Source of the DNA: Ignisphaera sp.
GTDB lineage: Archaea; Thermoproteota; Thermoprotei_A; Sulfolobales; Ignisphaeraceae
NCBI GenBank assembly: GCA_038831005.1
Contig: JAWBKZ010000002.1
Location: 248,001 to 312,000 of the forward strand
DNA: 64,000 bases
Direction: 5' to 3'
This document shows positions 9,263-18,109 of this stretch, piece after piece; the first letter of the stretch is position 1, and each line of letters begins with the position of its first letter. The translations under genes and the position numbers were made by a program. The notes beneath the pieces were generated by a model that was given only the letters and a program-made list of their open reading frames with translations, did not search any database and was not told where the DNA came from.

Positions 9263-10243
9263 TTACTGTAGAAACCTTATTTTAAATGGTATGTGGTCTG
9301 TCATTAAATGGAGGCCTGGTGGTAGCCTCTTTATCTTTTCAGCTATGTTTAGAACAACTGCAACAGTACCTTGGTCACCTGGTGTTCCACTACTTTTCCA
9401 TGTTACAGAATAGTTCTTCCCCACGATAGTTATCTCTTCATATTCTGGGGCTCCTACATAAGCGTAGAACTCTATCCTTATAATCTCTTTATCATATACA
9501 TAACCTATACCGGTACCCTTGACTCCTCTACAGAAGCCTTTCTCTATTCTTAAGTCCATCCACTCTATTGTTTCCTCAGCTACCAATGGTTTTTGTTCTT
9601 CTAGAACTTTTGTTAGCTGAAGATCACCTGCATGAGCTATAAGGTAGACAGATTCTGCATAACCAACATGTCCCGATAACTCTCCTCGTTTCATCATATC
9701 TTCAACAACCCTAAAGTCCATCCCTATCCCAATCTTCTTCCTAAACGATTCTCTCCTCTTAGAAGCATCAACACTTCTAACAGCTCTTATAGACTTTACC
9801 TGTGTTACTGATGAAGCTAAAGATGCTGTAAGAGTATCTAAGAGGAACCCTGGATTAATACCTGTGCCTAAAACTGATACACCTTGATCTAAAGCGATTT
9901 CGTTGAGCTTAACAGCTAAGACAGGATACCTATAGTAAGGATATGCAAGAGTTTCACATGTAGATACAACGTCTATCCCCATATCCAGTACAGAGACTAT
10001 TTGGTTATAGACCTTGTCTAAATAAGATCCTGTTGCATGTACTGCAACATCTGCATCACCAAGAACACTCACATCATCAGAAACCTCTAGCCCTATGGAC
10101 CCTATTCCCAGTATCTCTCCAATATCTCTACCTATCAGAGCTCTATCTACATCAATAACTCCTGCAATCTCATAACCACGCTCAATAGCTTCTCTAGCCA
10201 CCAGTCTTCCTATAGATCCAAACCCGTATATCCCTATTAACAA
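9263..10243 (-). CDS. NAD(P)-dependent oxidoreductase related to 2,4-diaminopentanoate dehydrogenase / dihydrodipicolinate reductase
   Basis: Rossmann N-terminus IGIYGFGSIGRLVA with the following acidic strand end (GVIDVDRALIGRDIGE), then VAVHATGSYLDK and the substrate-domain segment LGTGINPGFLLDTLTASLAS. GTGINPGF with the late SGTPGDQGTVAVVLN is typical of the ord (2,4-diaminopentanoate dehydrogenase) and DapB-like archaeal proteins. The length of 326 suits that group better than true DapB (about 250). It probably acts on an amino-acid-derived substrate, which I cannot name. It is monocistronic, with about 280 bases to the next gene. Confidence 0.75.
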   Translation of the reverse strand: MLIGIYGFGSIGRLVAREAIERGYEIAGVIDVDRALIGRDIGEILGIGSIGLEVSDDVSVLGDADVAVHATGSYLDKVYNQIVSVLDMGIDVVSTCETLAYPYYRYPVLAVKLNEIALDQGVSVLGTGINPGFLLDTLTASLASSVTQVKSIRAVRSVDASKRRESFRKKIGIGMDFRVVEDMMKRGELSGHVGYAESVYLIAHAGDLQLTKVLEEQKPLVAEETIEWMDLRIEKGFCRGVKGTGIGYVYDKEIIRIEFYAYVGAPEYEEITIVGKNYSVTWKSSGTPGDQGTVAVVLNIAEKIKRLPPGLHLMTDHIPFKIRFLQ

Positions 10244-10523
10244 GCTATCACCTCGAATAGCTAATTAATGAGAGTAAAAATATCTTAAAGAATTCTAGTG
10301 ATCTAAAACTTGTTAATGAGTCCATGGCTTACTAATCTCAGAAATATTTCATTATATTCTGACGAAATCTATGGCATTAGTCTCTCCAAAATCTTCACAA
10401 TCTCTAGCTCATCTCTATACCAGGTCTAGGGCTTTCATTCAGTACTTCACAAAGCTATCCAGAGTTTTATTCTATCTATCATCTCTATTTATTATACAAT
10501 AACTAATTTTCTGTATCCTCATT

Positions 10524-11042
10524 TTAGCTAAGTTGTTTAACAGATAGAAGTGCTATAAGTGTTTTAGCATCAGCAGCATCATCTGCTAGAATCATTTCGA
10601 GAGCTTTATCAATATCAACTTCAACAATCTCTATAAGCTCTCCTTTTTCAGGAGATGCACCTACATACTCAAGATTTTTAGCTACATATATATGTATAAC
10701 TTCATCACTATATCCAGGTGACATATATACCGAGACAAGCTTCTGAACATATTTAGGTACATAGCCAACCTCTTCTCTAAGCTCTCTTACAACAGCTTCT
10801 TCAGGTGATTCACCAAACTCTATCCTACCTGCAGGAATCTCTAGGATCCATTTATTGATAGGAGCTCGGAACTGCTTAACCATAACAATTTTTCTCATAT
10901 CTTTAAACGGTACAATAGCCACACTCTGACCAAATCTAACAACGTCTTTAACAAAAACCTCAGTACTATACATGTATACTCTCTGGATAAGCTCGACACG
11001 TTTACCTCTACATAGAGTCCTCTCTTCAACAAGTTGAACCAT
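10524..11042 (-). CDS. Nudix hydrolase, ADP-ribose pyrophosphatase-like
   Basis: 172 residues carrying a complete Nudix box: G-RIEFG-E-SPEEAVV-RELREEVGY fits GX5EX7REUXEEXGU exactly. PAGRIE before the box and the overall length match the ADP-ribose/nucleoside-diphosphate-sugar pyrophosphatase branch (NudF-like), which cleaves ADP-ribose to AMP and ribose 5-phosphate with Mg. It stands alone, in the same orientation as its neighbours but separated from them by large gaps. Confidence 0.88.
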   Translation of the reverse strand: MVQLVEERTLCRGKRVELIQRVYMYSTEVFVKDVVRFGQSVAIVPFKDMRKIVMVKQFRAPINKWILEIPAGRIEFGESPEEAVVRELREEVGYVPKYVQKLVSVYMSPGYSDEVIHIYVAKNLEYVGASPEKGELIEIVEVDIDKALEMILADDAADAKTLIALLSVKQLS

Positions 11043-11661
11043 TTACTAATACCCCTCTACAAAATATAGCAATAAGATCTGAATTAAAATAAAGTTTCAA
11101 TAGATCTACTAACTAATGTTACATACATGGCCACTATATACAGGAAACACTTCACTATACTCTCTAAATGTCTGAGTTATTCTCTAGCAATATATTTGTT
11201 AAGGAAAGAAATCTCTCAAAGAACTTAGCTCAGAAACAAGAACTCTGTATAAGGTTTAGTAATTCTGTAGTTAAGATAAGATACAATTGAAGTAAGTATT
11301 CTATGTCTATAGGTTTGAATTACATCATATTCATAATTGCAGGTATTTGTGTTACTAAAGGTTCATGTATCATTAAGAGATCTAGAGATATAAAGTGTGA
11401 TCTTTATGTAGAGATTGTTTATGAAAGATGAACAGATAATGTTGTTTAATATATGTTTCAAGTATTGGTGCTATATCTTCATAATCAGTAGAAGTGAAGT
11501 TTGTGGTGCTACATAGTTTATGAAGAATAAATGAATTGAATTATATGGATTCGGTTCAGAAATCTGTCTAGTAATTCTATACTTCTCTAGTTAGAAAATA
11601 GACAACAAGTAGAAGAAGTAGAGCACAGATATAAGCATATAACATCAACTTAATGCTTAAT
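11043..11661. other. Gene-free stretch before the vapC hairpin
   Basis: AT-rich DNA without a convincing gene. The longest rightward frame is 42 codons at 11303-11431 (MSIGLNYIIFIIAG...), with no matching promoter spacing. At this base composition a frame of that length is expected by chance, so I do not call it. Confidence 0.5.
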
Positions 11662-11684
11662 ACAGATAGCTCCTAGCTATCTGT
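11662..11684 (-). terminator. Perfect 10-bp hairpin just after vapC
   Basis: ACAGATAGCT (11662-11671) and AGCTATCTGT (11675-11684) pair perfectly over a three-base loop. The hairpin begins 17 bases beyond the vapC stop in the direction of transcription. No T run follows, so it may be a 3-prime stability or processing hairpin instead of a terminator. Confidence 0.4.
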
Positions 11685-11700
11685 AGTTTATGAAAAATGC

Positions 11701-12123
11701 TTAGTGATAGCTATTGGATTTCAATAATTTGGTTGGATGAAGATATTTTAGCTCTACTATCTTGCTATACACATTATTGTAGCTCAATAGAACATCGTTT
11801 TCAGCTATAGCTACTGATGCATGGAGGCTATCGAAATGGGTGAGACCATATGTTTCTCTAAGTTTCTGAGCTATAACCATGTGGATAGGTTTCACCTGGA
11901 TGATCCCTATGCTATAGAACTGTATGACTTGGTCTAGAGCTTTATAAAAATCTGGTAGAATAACCTTTATCTTGTTAGACTTTATCAGTATCTCTAACTC
12001 AACTAATGTGTAGGGAGATAACATCAGATGCTTCACATTTCTGACGATGTTCATTGCTTCTAGATGGCGTTTATCTGTCTTAGACGCTAAAGCTAGTACG
12101 AGATCTGTTTCTATAACCACCAT
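11701..12123 (-). CDS. vapC: PIN-domain toxin (VapC family)
   Basis: 140 residues with the PIN acidic set in place: D7 (IETDLVLAL), E42 (YTLVELEIL), D98 (LTHFDSLHA) and D110 near AIAENDVLLSYN. These bind Mg for RNA cleavage; VapC proteins cut tRNA or rRNA loops. It lies 4 bases after an AbrB-type antitoxin gene, the standard VapBC order. The last 15 residues are basic and polar. The actual target is unknown. Confidence 0.85.
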   Translation of the reverse strand: MVVIETDLVLALASKTDKRHLEAMNIVRNVKHLMLSPYTLVELEILIKSNKIKVILPDFYKALDQVIQFYSIGIIQVKPIHMVIAQKLRETYGLTHFDSLHASVAIAENDVLLSYNNVYSKIVELKYLHPTKLLKSNSYH

Positions 12124-12127
12124 ACCT

Positions 12128-12370
12128 CTATATACCTCCCTCTATCTCTTCATCGATAGCCTTTCTAAGCATACCGATCTCCATCTCTACATCATTCGTA
12201 CCGCTAACAACCGATAGCTCTAGAAACTCTATAGGATCTTTAATACGCTCAACAATAATCTTATCTTCTTCAACACGAAGACGAACAATATTATCAATAC
12301 CTAGCTTTTTCCTAATATCGCTAGGTATCATAATACAGCCTTTAGCATCTATCCTAACAATAACCTCCAT
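12128..12370 (-). CDS. vapB: AbrB/SpoVT-type antitoxin (VapB)
   Basis: 80 residues. The N-terminal swapped-hairpin DNA-binding domain is recognisable as VRIDAKGCIMIPSDIRKKLGIDNIVRLRVEEDKIIVER. The acidic C-terminal tail (VEMEIGMLRKAIDEEIEGGI) would occupy the toxin active site. It is the first gene of the pair and presumably represses its own promoter, as AbrB-type antitoxins do. Confidence 0.85.
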   Translation of the reverse strand: MEVIVRIDAKGCIMIPSDIRKKLGIDNIVRLRVEEDKIIVERIKDPIEFLELSVVSGTNDVEMEIGMLRKAIDEEIEGGI

Positions 12371-12530
12371 AATTCCACCACAGAATACTCTGGCTACTCT
12401 AATTAATAAGTTTAGTAGTATCTACTGAATCAAGTTAAAACCAATTGTTATACCAAATAAAATCATCAATAAACAACAAGAGTTTAATATAGAGCAAACT
12501 CTATTCAATTAATAATCTAAAGTGTATCAA

Positions 12531-12542
12531 ATTAATATAAAT
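12531..12542 (+). promoter_or_regulatory. TATA box before the small ORF at 12561
   Basis: TTAATATAAATC is centred about 25 bases before the ATG at 12561, which is consistent with a leaderless transcript. Confidence 0.35.
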
Positions 12543-12560
12543 CAATAAGCATTACTAGAG

Positions 12561-12728
12561 ATGCTGTATCCGTTCAGAGAAATTAAAGAGGATGACTATT
12601 ACTGGAGATCATCAGAACCAAGTAGAGTGTGTTATCATAAAGGTTATTATATTAAGAAGAGACTTACCGATAAGTTATTCCCTAAATTAACCTCTATGTA
12701 TAAGACCTTAAACTCGTATCTACATTAG
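12561..12728 (+). CDS. Possible small protein, 55 residues
   Basis: An ATG frame of 55 codons (MLYPFREIKEDDYYWRSSEP, then a Tyr- and Lys-rich C-terminal half ending LNSYLH). I recognise no family. The support is the start sitting at the expected transcription start downstream of a TATA box, and codons (AGA, ATA, AAG, CTA) like those of neighbouring genes. Against it, frames of this length occur by chance in AT-rich DNA. The rest of the 12371-12801 gap holds nothing else I can name. Confidence 0.35.
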   Translation: MLYPFREIKEDDYYWRSSEPSRVCYHKGYYIKKRLTDKLFPKLTSMYKTLNSYLH

Positions 12729-12801
12729 ATAATCTTTGATGACTTAATAAAAGATTTTAAATTCAGTGGTTGGAGGGTTAGAAGCAGTAGTGGTGAATCT
12801 C

Positions 12802-13155
12802 ATGTCTCAAGAAAGTAGCTATAGTGTTAGTGATGACGAGAAGTTGTGGGGATTGTTAGCATGGTTGTTATCTATTGTTGGAGCTATACTAGCGCTAGCA
12901 CTCAAACCTAACTATAGATACGCTAAATACTGGTCATATCTATCGATATCCTTCTTCATAATAGCTATTATTGCTTCTATCATTGGTGGTATAGTAGGTC
13001 TTGTACCGATTTTGGGCTGGATCCTACAGGTGCTTATATCGTTAGGTCTCTTGGTGATATGGATTATAGGTATAATCAAAGCGTTGAATATTGAGTGGTG
13101 GAAGCCACAAATAATATATGAGCTAGCTAAAGCTATAGGTATAGAGAAGATATAG
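12802..13155 (+). CDS. Small membrane protein, DUF4870/Tic20-like
   Basis: 117 residues with a short acidic N-terminus (SQESSYSVSDDEKLWG), then three to four hydrophobic segments. LLAWLLSIVGAILALALKPNYRYAKYWSYLSISFF is the DUF4870 pattern of two helices around a basic loop, followed by a Gly-rich helix pair. Function is unknown. The frame opens at a GTG at 12766, but GGTGA at 12792-12796 stands 5 bases before ATG 12802, and the TATA-like GATTTTAAATTC (12748-12759) puts the transcript start near 12780, so I use ATG 12802. Confidence 0.7.
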   Translation: MSQESSYSVSDDEKLWGLLAWLLSIVGAILALALKPNYRYAKYWSYLSISFFIIAIIASIIGGIVGLVPILGWILQVLISLGLLVIWIIGIIKALNIEWWKPQIIYELAKAIGIEKI

Positions 13156-13205
13156 AAACTAGATATATCCAGATGCAATATTTTTTGTATTGTTTATCTA
13201 TTAAT

Positions 13206-13250
13206 TAAATTATATTTATATGTGTATTTGAGTTCGATACAGAGTATCGA
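13206..13250 (+). promoter_or_regulatory. Promoter and possible operator of the GH35 gene
   Basis: A TATA-like AAATTATATTTATATG (13206-13221) is followed by an inverted repeat TCGATAC (13234-13240) and GTATCGA (13244-13250) around three bases. The repeat would overlap the predicted transcription start, a usual place for a repressor site. Confidence 0.4.
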
Positions 13251-13338
13251 TCTAGTGGATAATGGAGATCGTAGGTGATGGTTTATACAGATTTCGTACG
13301 ATAATGATTTTCTATCTATTGATGGCTCTAGAGTCTTT

Positions 13339-16311
13339 TTGATGTGTGGTGAAGTTCATTATTTTAGAGTGCCTAGAGCTCTGTGGTATGATCGTTTGCT
13401 GAAGGTTAGGAGAGCTGGTTTTAATTGCGCTGCTAGCTATATTCCATGGAATTGGCATGAACCTGAAGAAGATAGTGCAATATTTAGCAATAGGGTTTTT
13501 GATTCACCTTATGAATCAAATTTGTTTAGTAGAGATTTAGAGAGCTATATCCAGATGATCAAGAGTTTGGGTATGTTTTTTGTAGCTAGACCAGGGCCAT
13601 ACATATGTTCTGAATGGGATAGTGGTGGACATCCTAACTGGCTTTATAGAAAAACAAAGGTGCTTAGATCTATTGATAAAGACTATATCGAAGCTGTTGA
13701 GAAATGGTATAGAGTTGTGCTACCGATAATAGCTCGATACACAGTTCCACGTAATGGTCCTACGATTCTTCTCCAAATCGAGAACGAGTATTTCTGGGGT
13801 GATGCTCCATACATATTGAAGCTCTACGAGATAGCTAGAAAATATGTAGAGGATATACCTATAGTTACAAATGAGGATTGGTTTCTAGAGGATACACCTA
13901 TTGCAAACACTATAGATGATTATCCAGTACCATGGGATATAGAGGAATTCGACAATAAGATCAAGAGCTATATGAAGATGCGGAAAGGTTTCTTGAAGAT
14001 GTTTATGGAGCTAGAGGGTGGATGGTTTACATACTTTGGCTCACTCTATCCCACTAGTAGAGGATCTATTCCTGCTGAATGGAGTGAAACTCTATTGAAG
14101 ACAGCAATAGGATTAGGAATCAATTCAGTAAATATATACATGTTTCATGGAGGAACAAATCCAGGGTACTATACAGGTAAATATATAACGTCTTCGTATG
14201 ACTATGAAGCACCAATAAGAGAGTGGGGAGAGCTATCGCAGAGATACTATGTCTTGAAGAGGATAGCTATGTTCATCAAGTCATTCAGCAAACTTTTAAC
14301 AAAAACAGTCCCTGTTGATGGTGCTGTAGAGGTGAGCAATAAAGATGTTGAGGTATTTGCTAGAGTTAGTGATAGTGGAGCTATAGCTATCTTAAGGAAT
14401 CTAGATATATACCCTAAACTCACGAAGATTATCTACAGAGGTCATGTATATCCATACAGAAACATTGTTATGGTTCCTCATAGAAATGCTAAAATAGTTC
14501 TCCTAGATACTGAGATAGAGGATACTCCATTCAGGATTCTTTATACATTATCAGAACCGCTACTCATAGAGAGATTCGATGTAGATACTCTCATCATGGT
14601 TTATGGTGATGTATCTGAAGTTGGAGAAATAGGTATAGAGTCTAGTAAACCTATATCTATTGTGTATACAGAAGGTATGGATGTGGATAAGAGGAACGAT
14701 AGATTAGTTATATTAAGTTATGTGCATAGCTACATAGACTCTATAGCTATTCTAGAATCAGAAGGTAGGAGGTTATATATTGTGGCTCTATCTAGAGATA
14801 GAGCTAGTAGAACATGGTATATAGATGATGTAGATCCTCCAATTATTGTGGTATCGAATATATACTTCATTGGGCGAACAACATCTAGAGAAGATGGCTT
14901 GGTTCTAGAAGCAGAAGTTGATGAAGAGAGCTGTGGATCTATACTACTTGTATCTTCTAGACCTCTCTCATCTATATACGTGAACGGTAGATCTATAGAG
15001 TTTGAGAATATGCATGGAGTTCTCTATAGATCTAGTCTTAGTCAAGATTTCTGTAGAGATATAGATCAACACAAAATTATGTATGGACATATGTGGAGAT
15101 ATAGAGAGGATATCATAGATGTCGATGGGAGAGAGATAGAGGCAATGAAGCCTCTAGAGATTGTTGGATATACATCTAATGGCTACTACATATATACAAT
15201 AGACTTCAATATAGATAGAGATGTTTTTAAGTACCTCAAGAATTCTTATATCTATATAAGCTACTTTAACGATTATGCTACAGCTATACTTAATGGAAAA
15301 ACACTTGGATCAAGATACCATACTCTAGAAATAGATGCATCAAATATACTGAAAGAAGGTGCAAATAGATTAACTATACTTCTAGAAGCTACTGGTCATC
15401 CAAATGATGGTCTTGTCTATATCCCCAATGGTATTGTTGGAGGCATATACCTAGGTAAACTTGAAGAGATTCAGCTAAACGACTGGAGATACATAAAGAT
15501 ACAGACTAGATATGGTAGAGACTTCAGTATGGCTAGATTCATTAACAATCCTGAGGAAGTGGTAAAGATACTGAATAATATAGATGCAGAGAGTTCTAGT
15601 GATACAGCTAATTCTCTTGAGAAACAAGGTCTCTATATAAAGTATCTAGATATAGATAAAAAGAGAGGTAGATATATTCTAGATCTAGGTAAAGCTACAT
15701 ACTATAGTAACTACTTCTACTATCCAAGAGCCCTAATATTTGTGAACAAGAGATATGTCTCGATATATACAGGACCTATAGATATAACAGAGTATCTTAC
15801 TGAAGGTATTAACGAAATTGCTGTATATATAGATTGGTCTCGTATAGCTCTACACCCAATCCTAAAGATATATCAGTATAAGGTCAATGGTTTATGGAAA
15901 GTTAAACCATATACCAAAGGACTAGAGGAGAAGTGGTATACAGAGGATCTAGATGATAGCTCGTGGAGCTGTATAGAGATCCCCAAGATCTTTAAGGATA
16001 CCGAAGGTAGAGTTCTATGGATCAGAAACAAGATACATATAGATTATCCAATAGATACTGTAGCTCCACTAAAGCTCATCATTAAAGCTAGTAATGTCAA
16101 GATCTTGGTATTCTTCAATGGACAGATTATTGGTAGATATGTTGATGAAGGTCCACAGAGAGAATTCTACATACCTGAACCCCTACTTAAAAACGGATTG
16201 AATACTATAGCTTTAGCAGTACATGTAACAAGCAGTAGAGCATCAATCGATAGTATACGTATTGAGCCATTCTACGTAAATAAGAAACTAGCTATAGAGT
16301 TAGAGTGGTAA
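13339..16311 (+). CDS. Glycoside hydrolase family 35 (beta-galactosidase-like), N-terminus out of frame
   Basis: About 990 residues. The GH35 TIM barrel is clear: GEVHYFRVPRALWYDRLLKVRRAGFNC, WNWHEP, RPGPYICSEWDSGGHPNW, QIENEY with the acid/base Glu near residue 150, MELEGGWF with the likely nucleophile near 224, and FHGGTNPGYYTG. The remaining roughly 650 residues look like beta-sandwich and jelly-roll domains. It would release terminal beta-galactose or a related sugar. There is no signal peptide in this frame, so it is probably cytoplasmic. The frame continues upstream without a normal start codon, encoding YDNDFLSIDGSRVF, a conserved beta-hairpin before the barrel. The only ATG with a good ribosome site (13278) is in another frame. 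Confidence 0.88.
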   Translation: MMCGEVHYFRVPRALWYDRLLKVRRAGFNCAASYIPWNWHEPEEDSAIFSNRVFDSPYESNLFSRDLESYIQMIKSLGMFFVARPGPYICSEWDSGGHPNWLYRKTKVLRSIDKDYIEAVEKWYRVVLPIIARYTVPRNGPTILLQIENEYFWGDAPYILKLYEIARKYVEDIPIVTNEDWFLEDTPIANTIDDYPVPWDIEEFDNKIKSYMKMRKGFLKMFMELEGGWFTYFGSLYPTSRGSIPAEWSETLLKTAIGLGINSVNIYMFHGGTNPGYYTGKYITSSYDYEAPIREWGELSQRYYVLKRIAMFIKSFSKLLTKTVPVDGAVEVSNKDVEVFARVSDSGAIAILRNLDIYPKLTKIIYRGHVYPYRNIVMVPHRNAKIVLLDTEIEDTPFRILYTLSEPLLIERFDVDTLIMVYGDVSEVGEIGIESSKPISIVYTEGMDVDKRNDRLVILSYVHSYIDSIAILESEGRRLYIVALSRDRASRTWYIDDVDPPIIVVSNIYFIGRTTSREDGLVLEAEVDEESCGSILLVSSRPLSSIYVNGRSIEFENMHGVLYRSSLSQDFCRDIDQHKIMYGHMWRYREDIIDVDGREIEAMKPLEIVGYTSNGYYIYTIDFNIDRDVFKYLKNSYIYISYFNDYATAILNGKTLGSRYHTLEIDASNILKEGANRLTILLEATGHPNDGLVYIPNGIVGGIYLGKLEEIQLNDWRYIKIQTRYGRDFSMARFINNPEEVVKILNNIDAESSSDTANSLEKQGLYIKYLDIDKKRGRYILDLGKATYYSNYFYYPRALIFVNKRYVSIYTGPIDITEYLTEGINEIAVYIDWSRIALHPILKIYQYKVNGLWKVKPYTKGLEEKWYTEDLDDSSWSCIEIPKIFKDTEGRVLWIRNKIHIDYPIDTVAPLKLIIKASNVKILVFFNGQIIGRYVDEGPQREFYIPEPLLKNGLNTIALAVHVTSSRASIDSIRIEPFYVNKKLAIELEW

Positions 16312-16844
16312 GCTCTACAACAATTCTATATCAATAATCAATCAAATTTATTTTATATTGAAAAACATATAGAGAATTCTACTAAATATCTCTACTTGTT
16401 CTAGAGGATGTACTACATTAGAATGTATATATGGGTACTAGATAGTATATGGTATTCATGTACTTCAGTAAATAGAGCTTGAAGTGATATAACCTAAATT
16501 TTTATCGGATAGATTTTATATACTTAATGTACATAGTTATTTAGTTACTGCGATACTACTTAATACGCATCTCTAGCCAGTATATTTAAATACTATAGTA
16601 AAGTTTTTAAATGGGGAATTGCAGTAGTGAGGAGAGCAGTAGAAGGGCTTAGCAGTGTATGGAATTTACCAATACAGTAGTTAATGTTTTTAGTGGTAGT
16701 AGCTCTAAATATCTAGCTCTATCCAGTATACCTATAGATGGATATATGATTATCTCTATCGATAAACATATCCTTGGGGGTATCTATGTGTATTCAGTAG
16801 AATTTATTGGAATCATGTGCTGAAGAAGTTTATGTATATAGGGT
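16312..16844. other. Gene-free stretch with a GCAGTAG-rich segment
   Basis: No gene of usable length. A TATA-like GTTTTTAAATG (16604-16614) precedes a purine-rich, locally GC-richer segment (about 16615-16670) holding GCAGTAG twice and GCAGT once more at short intervals. It could be a small RNA or the leader of the glycosyltransferase transcript; no clear stem supports either. Confidence 0.4.
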
Positions 16845-17852
16845 GTGGAATTGGTGATGCAAAGTATATGTGTTGAAAATCAAGCAGAGATAGTTTCTTT
16901 AAAGAGTATATATAGAAGTGCTGTAGATCTATCTATGGTTTCAGTAATCATACCTGTACTTAATGAAGAAAAAGCTATAGGTATGGTGATAGATGAGATA
17001 GTTTCTATAGGTATCTCTAGAGTCAATATAGTTGTTGTTGATGGGGGAAGTAGCGATAGAACTGTAGAGATAGCTAGATCACGTCAAGTTCTTGTTGTAC
17101 CTCAAGAAGGTAGAGGTAAAGCTGATGCTGTTAGAACTGGATTGAGATATGTTTCAACTCCATATGTAGTTGTTATAGATGGTGATGGGACGTATCCAGC
17201 GAAATACATATCTGCTATGGTTGAGGCTTTAGAGAGTAATGGATGTGATCTAGTTATAGGTGCTAGAATCTATGGTCATGGATCTCAAAAACCTGTTTTC
17301 AGGTTTGGGAACAAGGTTCTTACAAAATTCTTTAATATACTCTTTGGTACTAATTTAAGGGATGTATTAAGCGGTATGTATATGGCTAGAGTAGATGAGT
17401 TAAGCACTATTGATTTTGAGATGGATGGATTTAGCCTAGAATCTGAGATAGTTAGTCATTTCGCTAGTTTTGGAAATATATGTGAAATACCTATAGAGTA
17501 TAGATCTAGAGTAGATCCAAAAGCAAAGAAATTAAATGTTCTTCACGGACTCAAGATAGCAAAAGATATTGTTAGACTTATGTGGAGATATAATCCAACT
17601 TTATTCATATCATCAATAGGAATTCTAATGCTTATACCAGGACTTGTTTTAGGAGGATATACAGCATATCACTACTTCTTTACAGGCATAAAACATTATG
17701 TTAAAGGAGTTATAGCAGTAATACTTACAGCAACAGGTCTTATATCATCTGTAGTAGCAGTTCTATCACTATATATAAAGAGGTTCGAGATAAGAATCAC
17801 TAGGCAACTCGAGAAAATAAGAAAAGAAATGACTAAGAACATCAAAAGATAA
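16845..17852 (+). CDS. Family 2 glycosyltransferase with C-terminal membrane helices (DPM/AglJ-like)
   Basis: The GT2 domain begins at VSVIIPVLNEEKAIG, with VVVDGGSSDRTVEIA for nucleotide binding, the metal motif VIDGDGTYP, and LSGMYMARV with the acceptor-side region after it. Two membrane helices at the C-terminus (LFISSIGILMLIPGLVLGGYTAYHYF and VIAVILTATGLISSVVAVLSLYI) mark a polyprenyl-phosphate glycosyltransferase that loads a sugar onto dolichyl phosphate for N-glycosylation or S-layer decoration. The first 30 residues before the domain are unusual, and a downstream start is possible. It is followed by a surface-protein gene in the same direction but with its own promoter region. Confidence 0.88.
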   Translation: MELVMQSICVENQAEIVSLKSIYRSAVDLSMVSVIIPVLNEEKAIGMVIDEIVSIGISRVNIVVVDGGSSDRTVEIARSRQVLVVPQEGRGKADAVRTGLRYVSTPYVVVIDGDGTYPAKYISAMVEALESNGCDLVIGARIYGHGSQKPVFRFGNKVLTKFFNILFGTNLRDVLSGMYMARVDELSTIDFEMDGFSLESEIVSHFASFGNICEIPIEYRSRVDPKAKKLNVLHGLKIAKDIVRLMWRYNPTLFISSIGILMLIPGLVLGGYTAYHYFFTGIKHYVKGVIAVILTATGLISSVVAVLSLYIKRFEIRITRQLEKIRKEMTKNIKR

Positions 17853-18109
17853 TGAAGTATCACAGGATCTGCTACAGGATGTATCTATCGATAACCATAA
17901 GCGATAGAGTCTCTCTATAAATATCGCTCTATAGATCTCTATACCCATTGGTAATACAGTATTGACAATCCTTATACAAAATGTATTAACAATACTATAT
18001 ATGCTACTCTATGTATATCTATTATACTACTTATCTCACAAGTTTTAACTAAGTTATGTAAGAGAAATTTATTAACTACTTCACCTATAGTTATATAGAG
18101 TTGTTTAAA

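Noticed and set aside
11303-11431. 42-codon rightward frame
   Set aside because: Length expected by chance in AT-rich DNA and no promoter at the right distance.
17900-17928. AGCGATA/TATCGCT hairpin after the glycosyltransferase gene as a terminator
   Set aside because: Only 7 bp with a 15-base loop and no T run; CTATAG-rich words in this genome form such pairs often.
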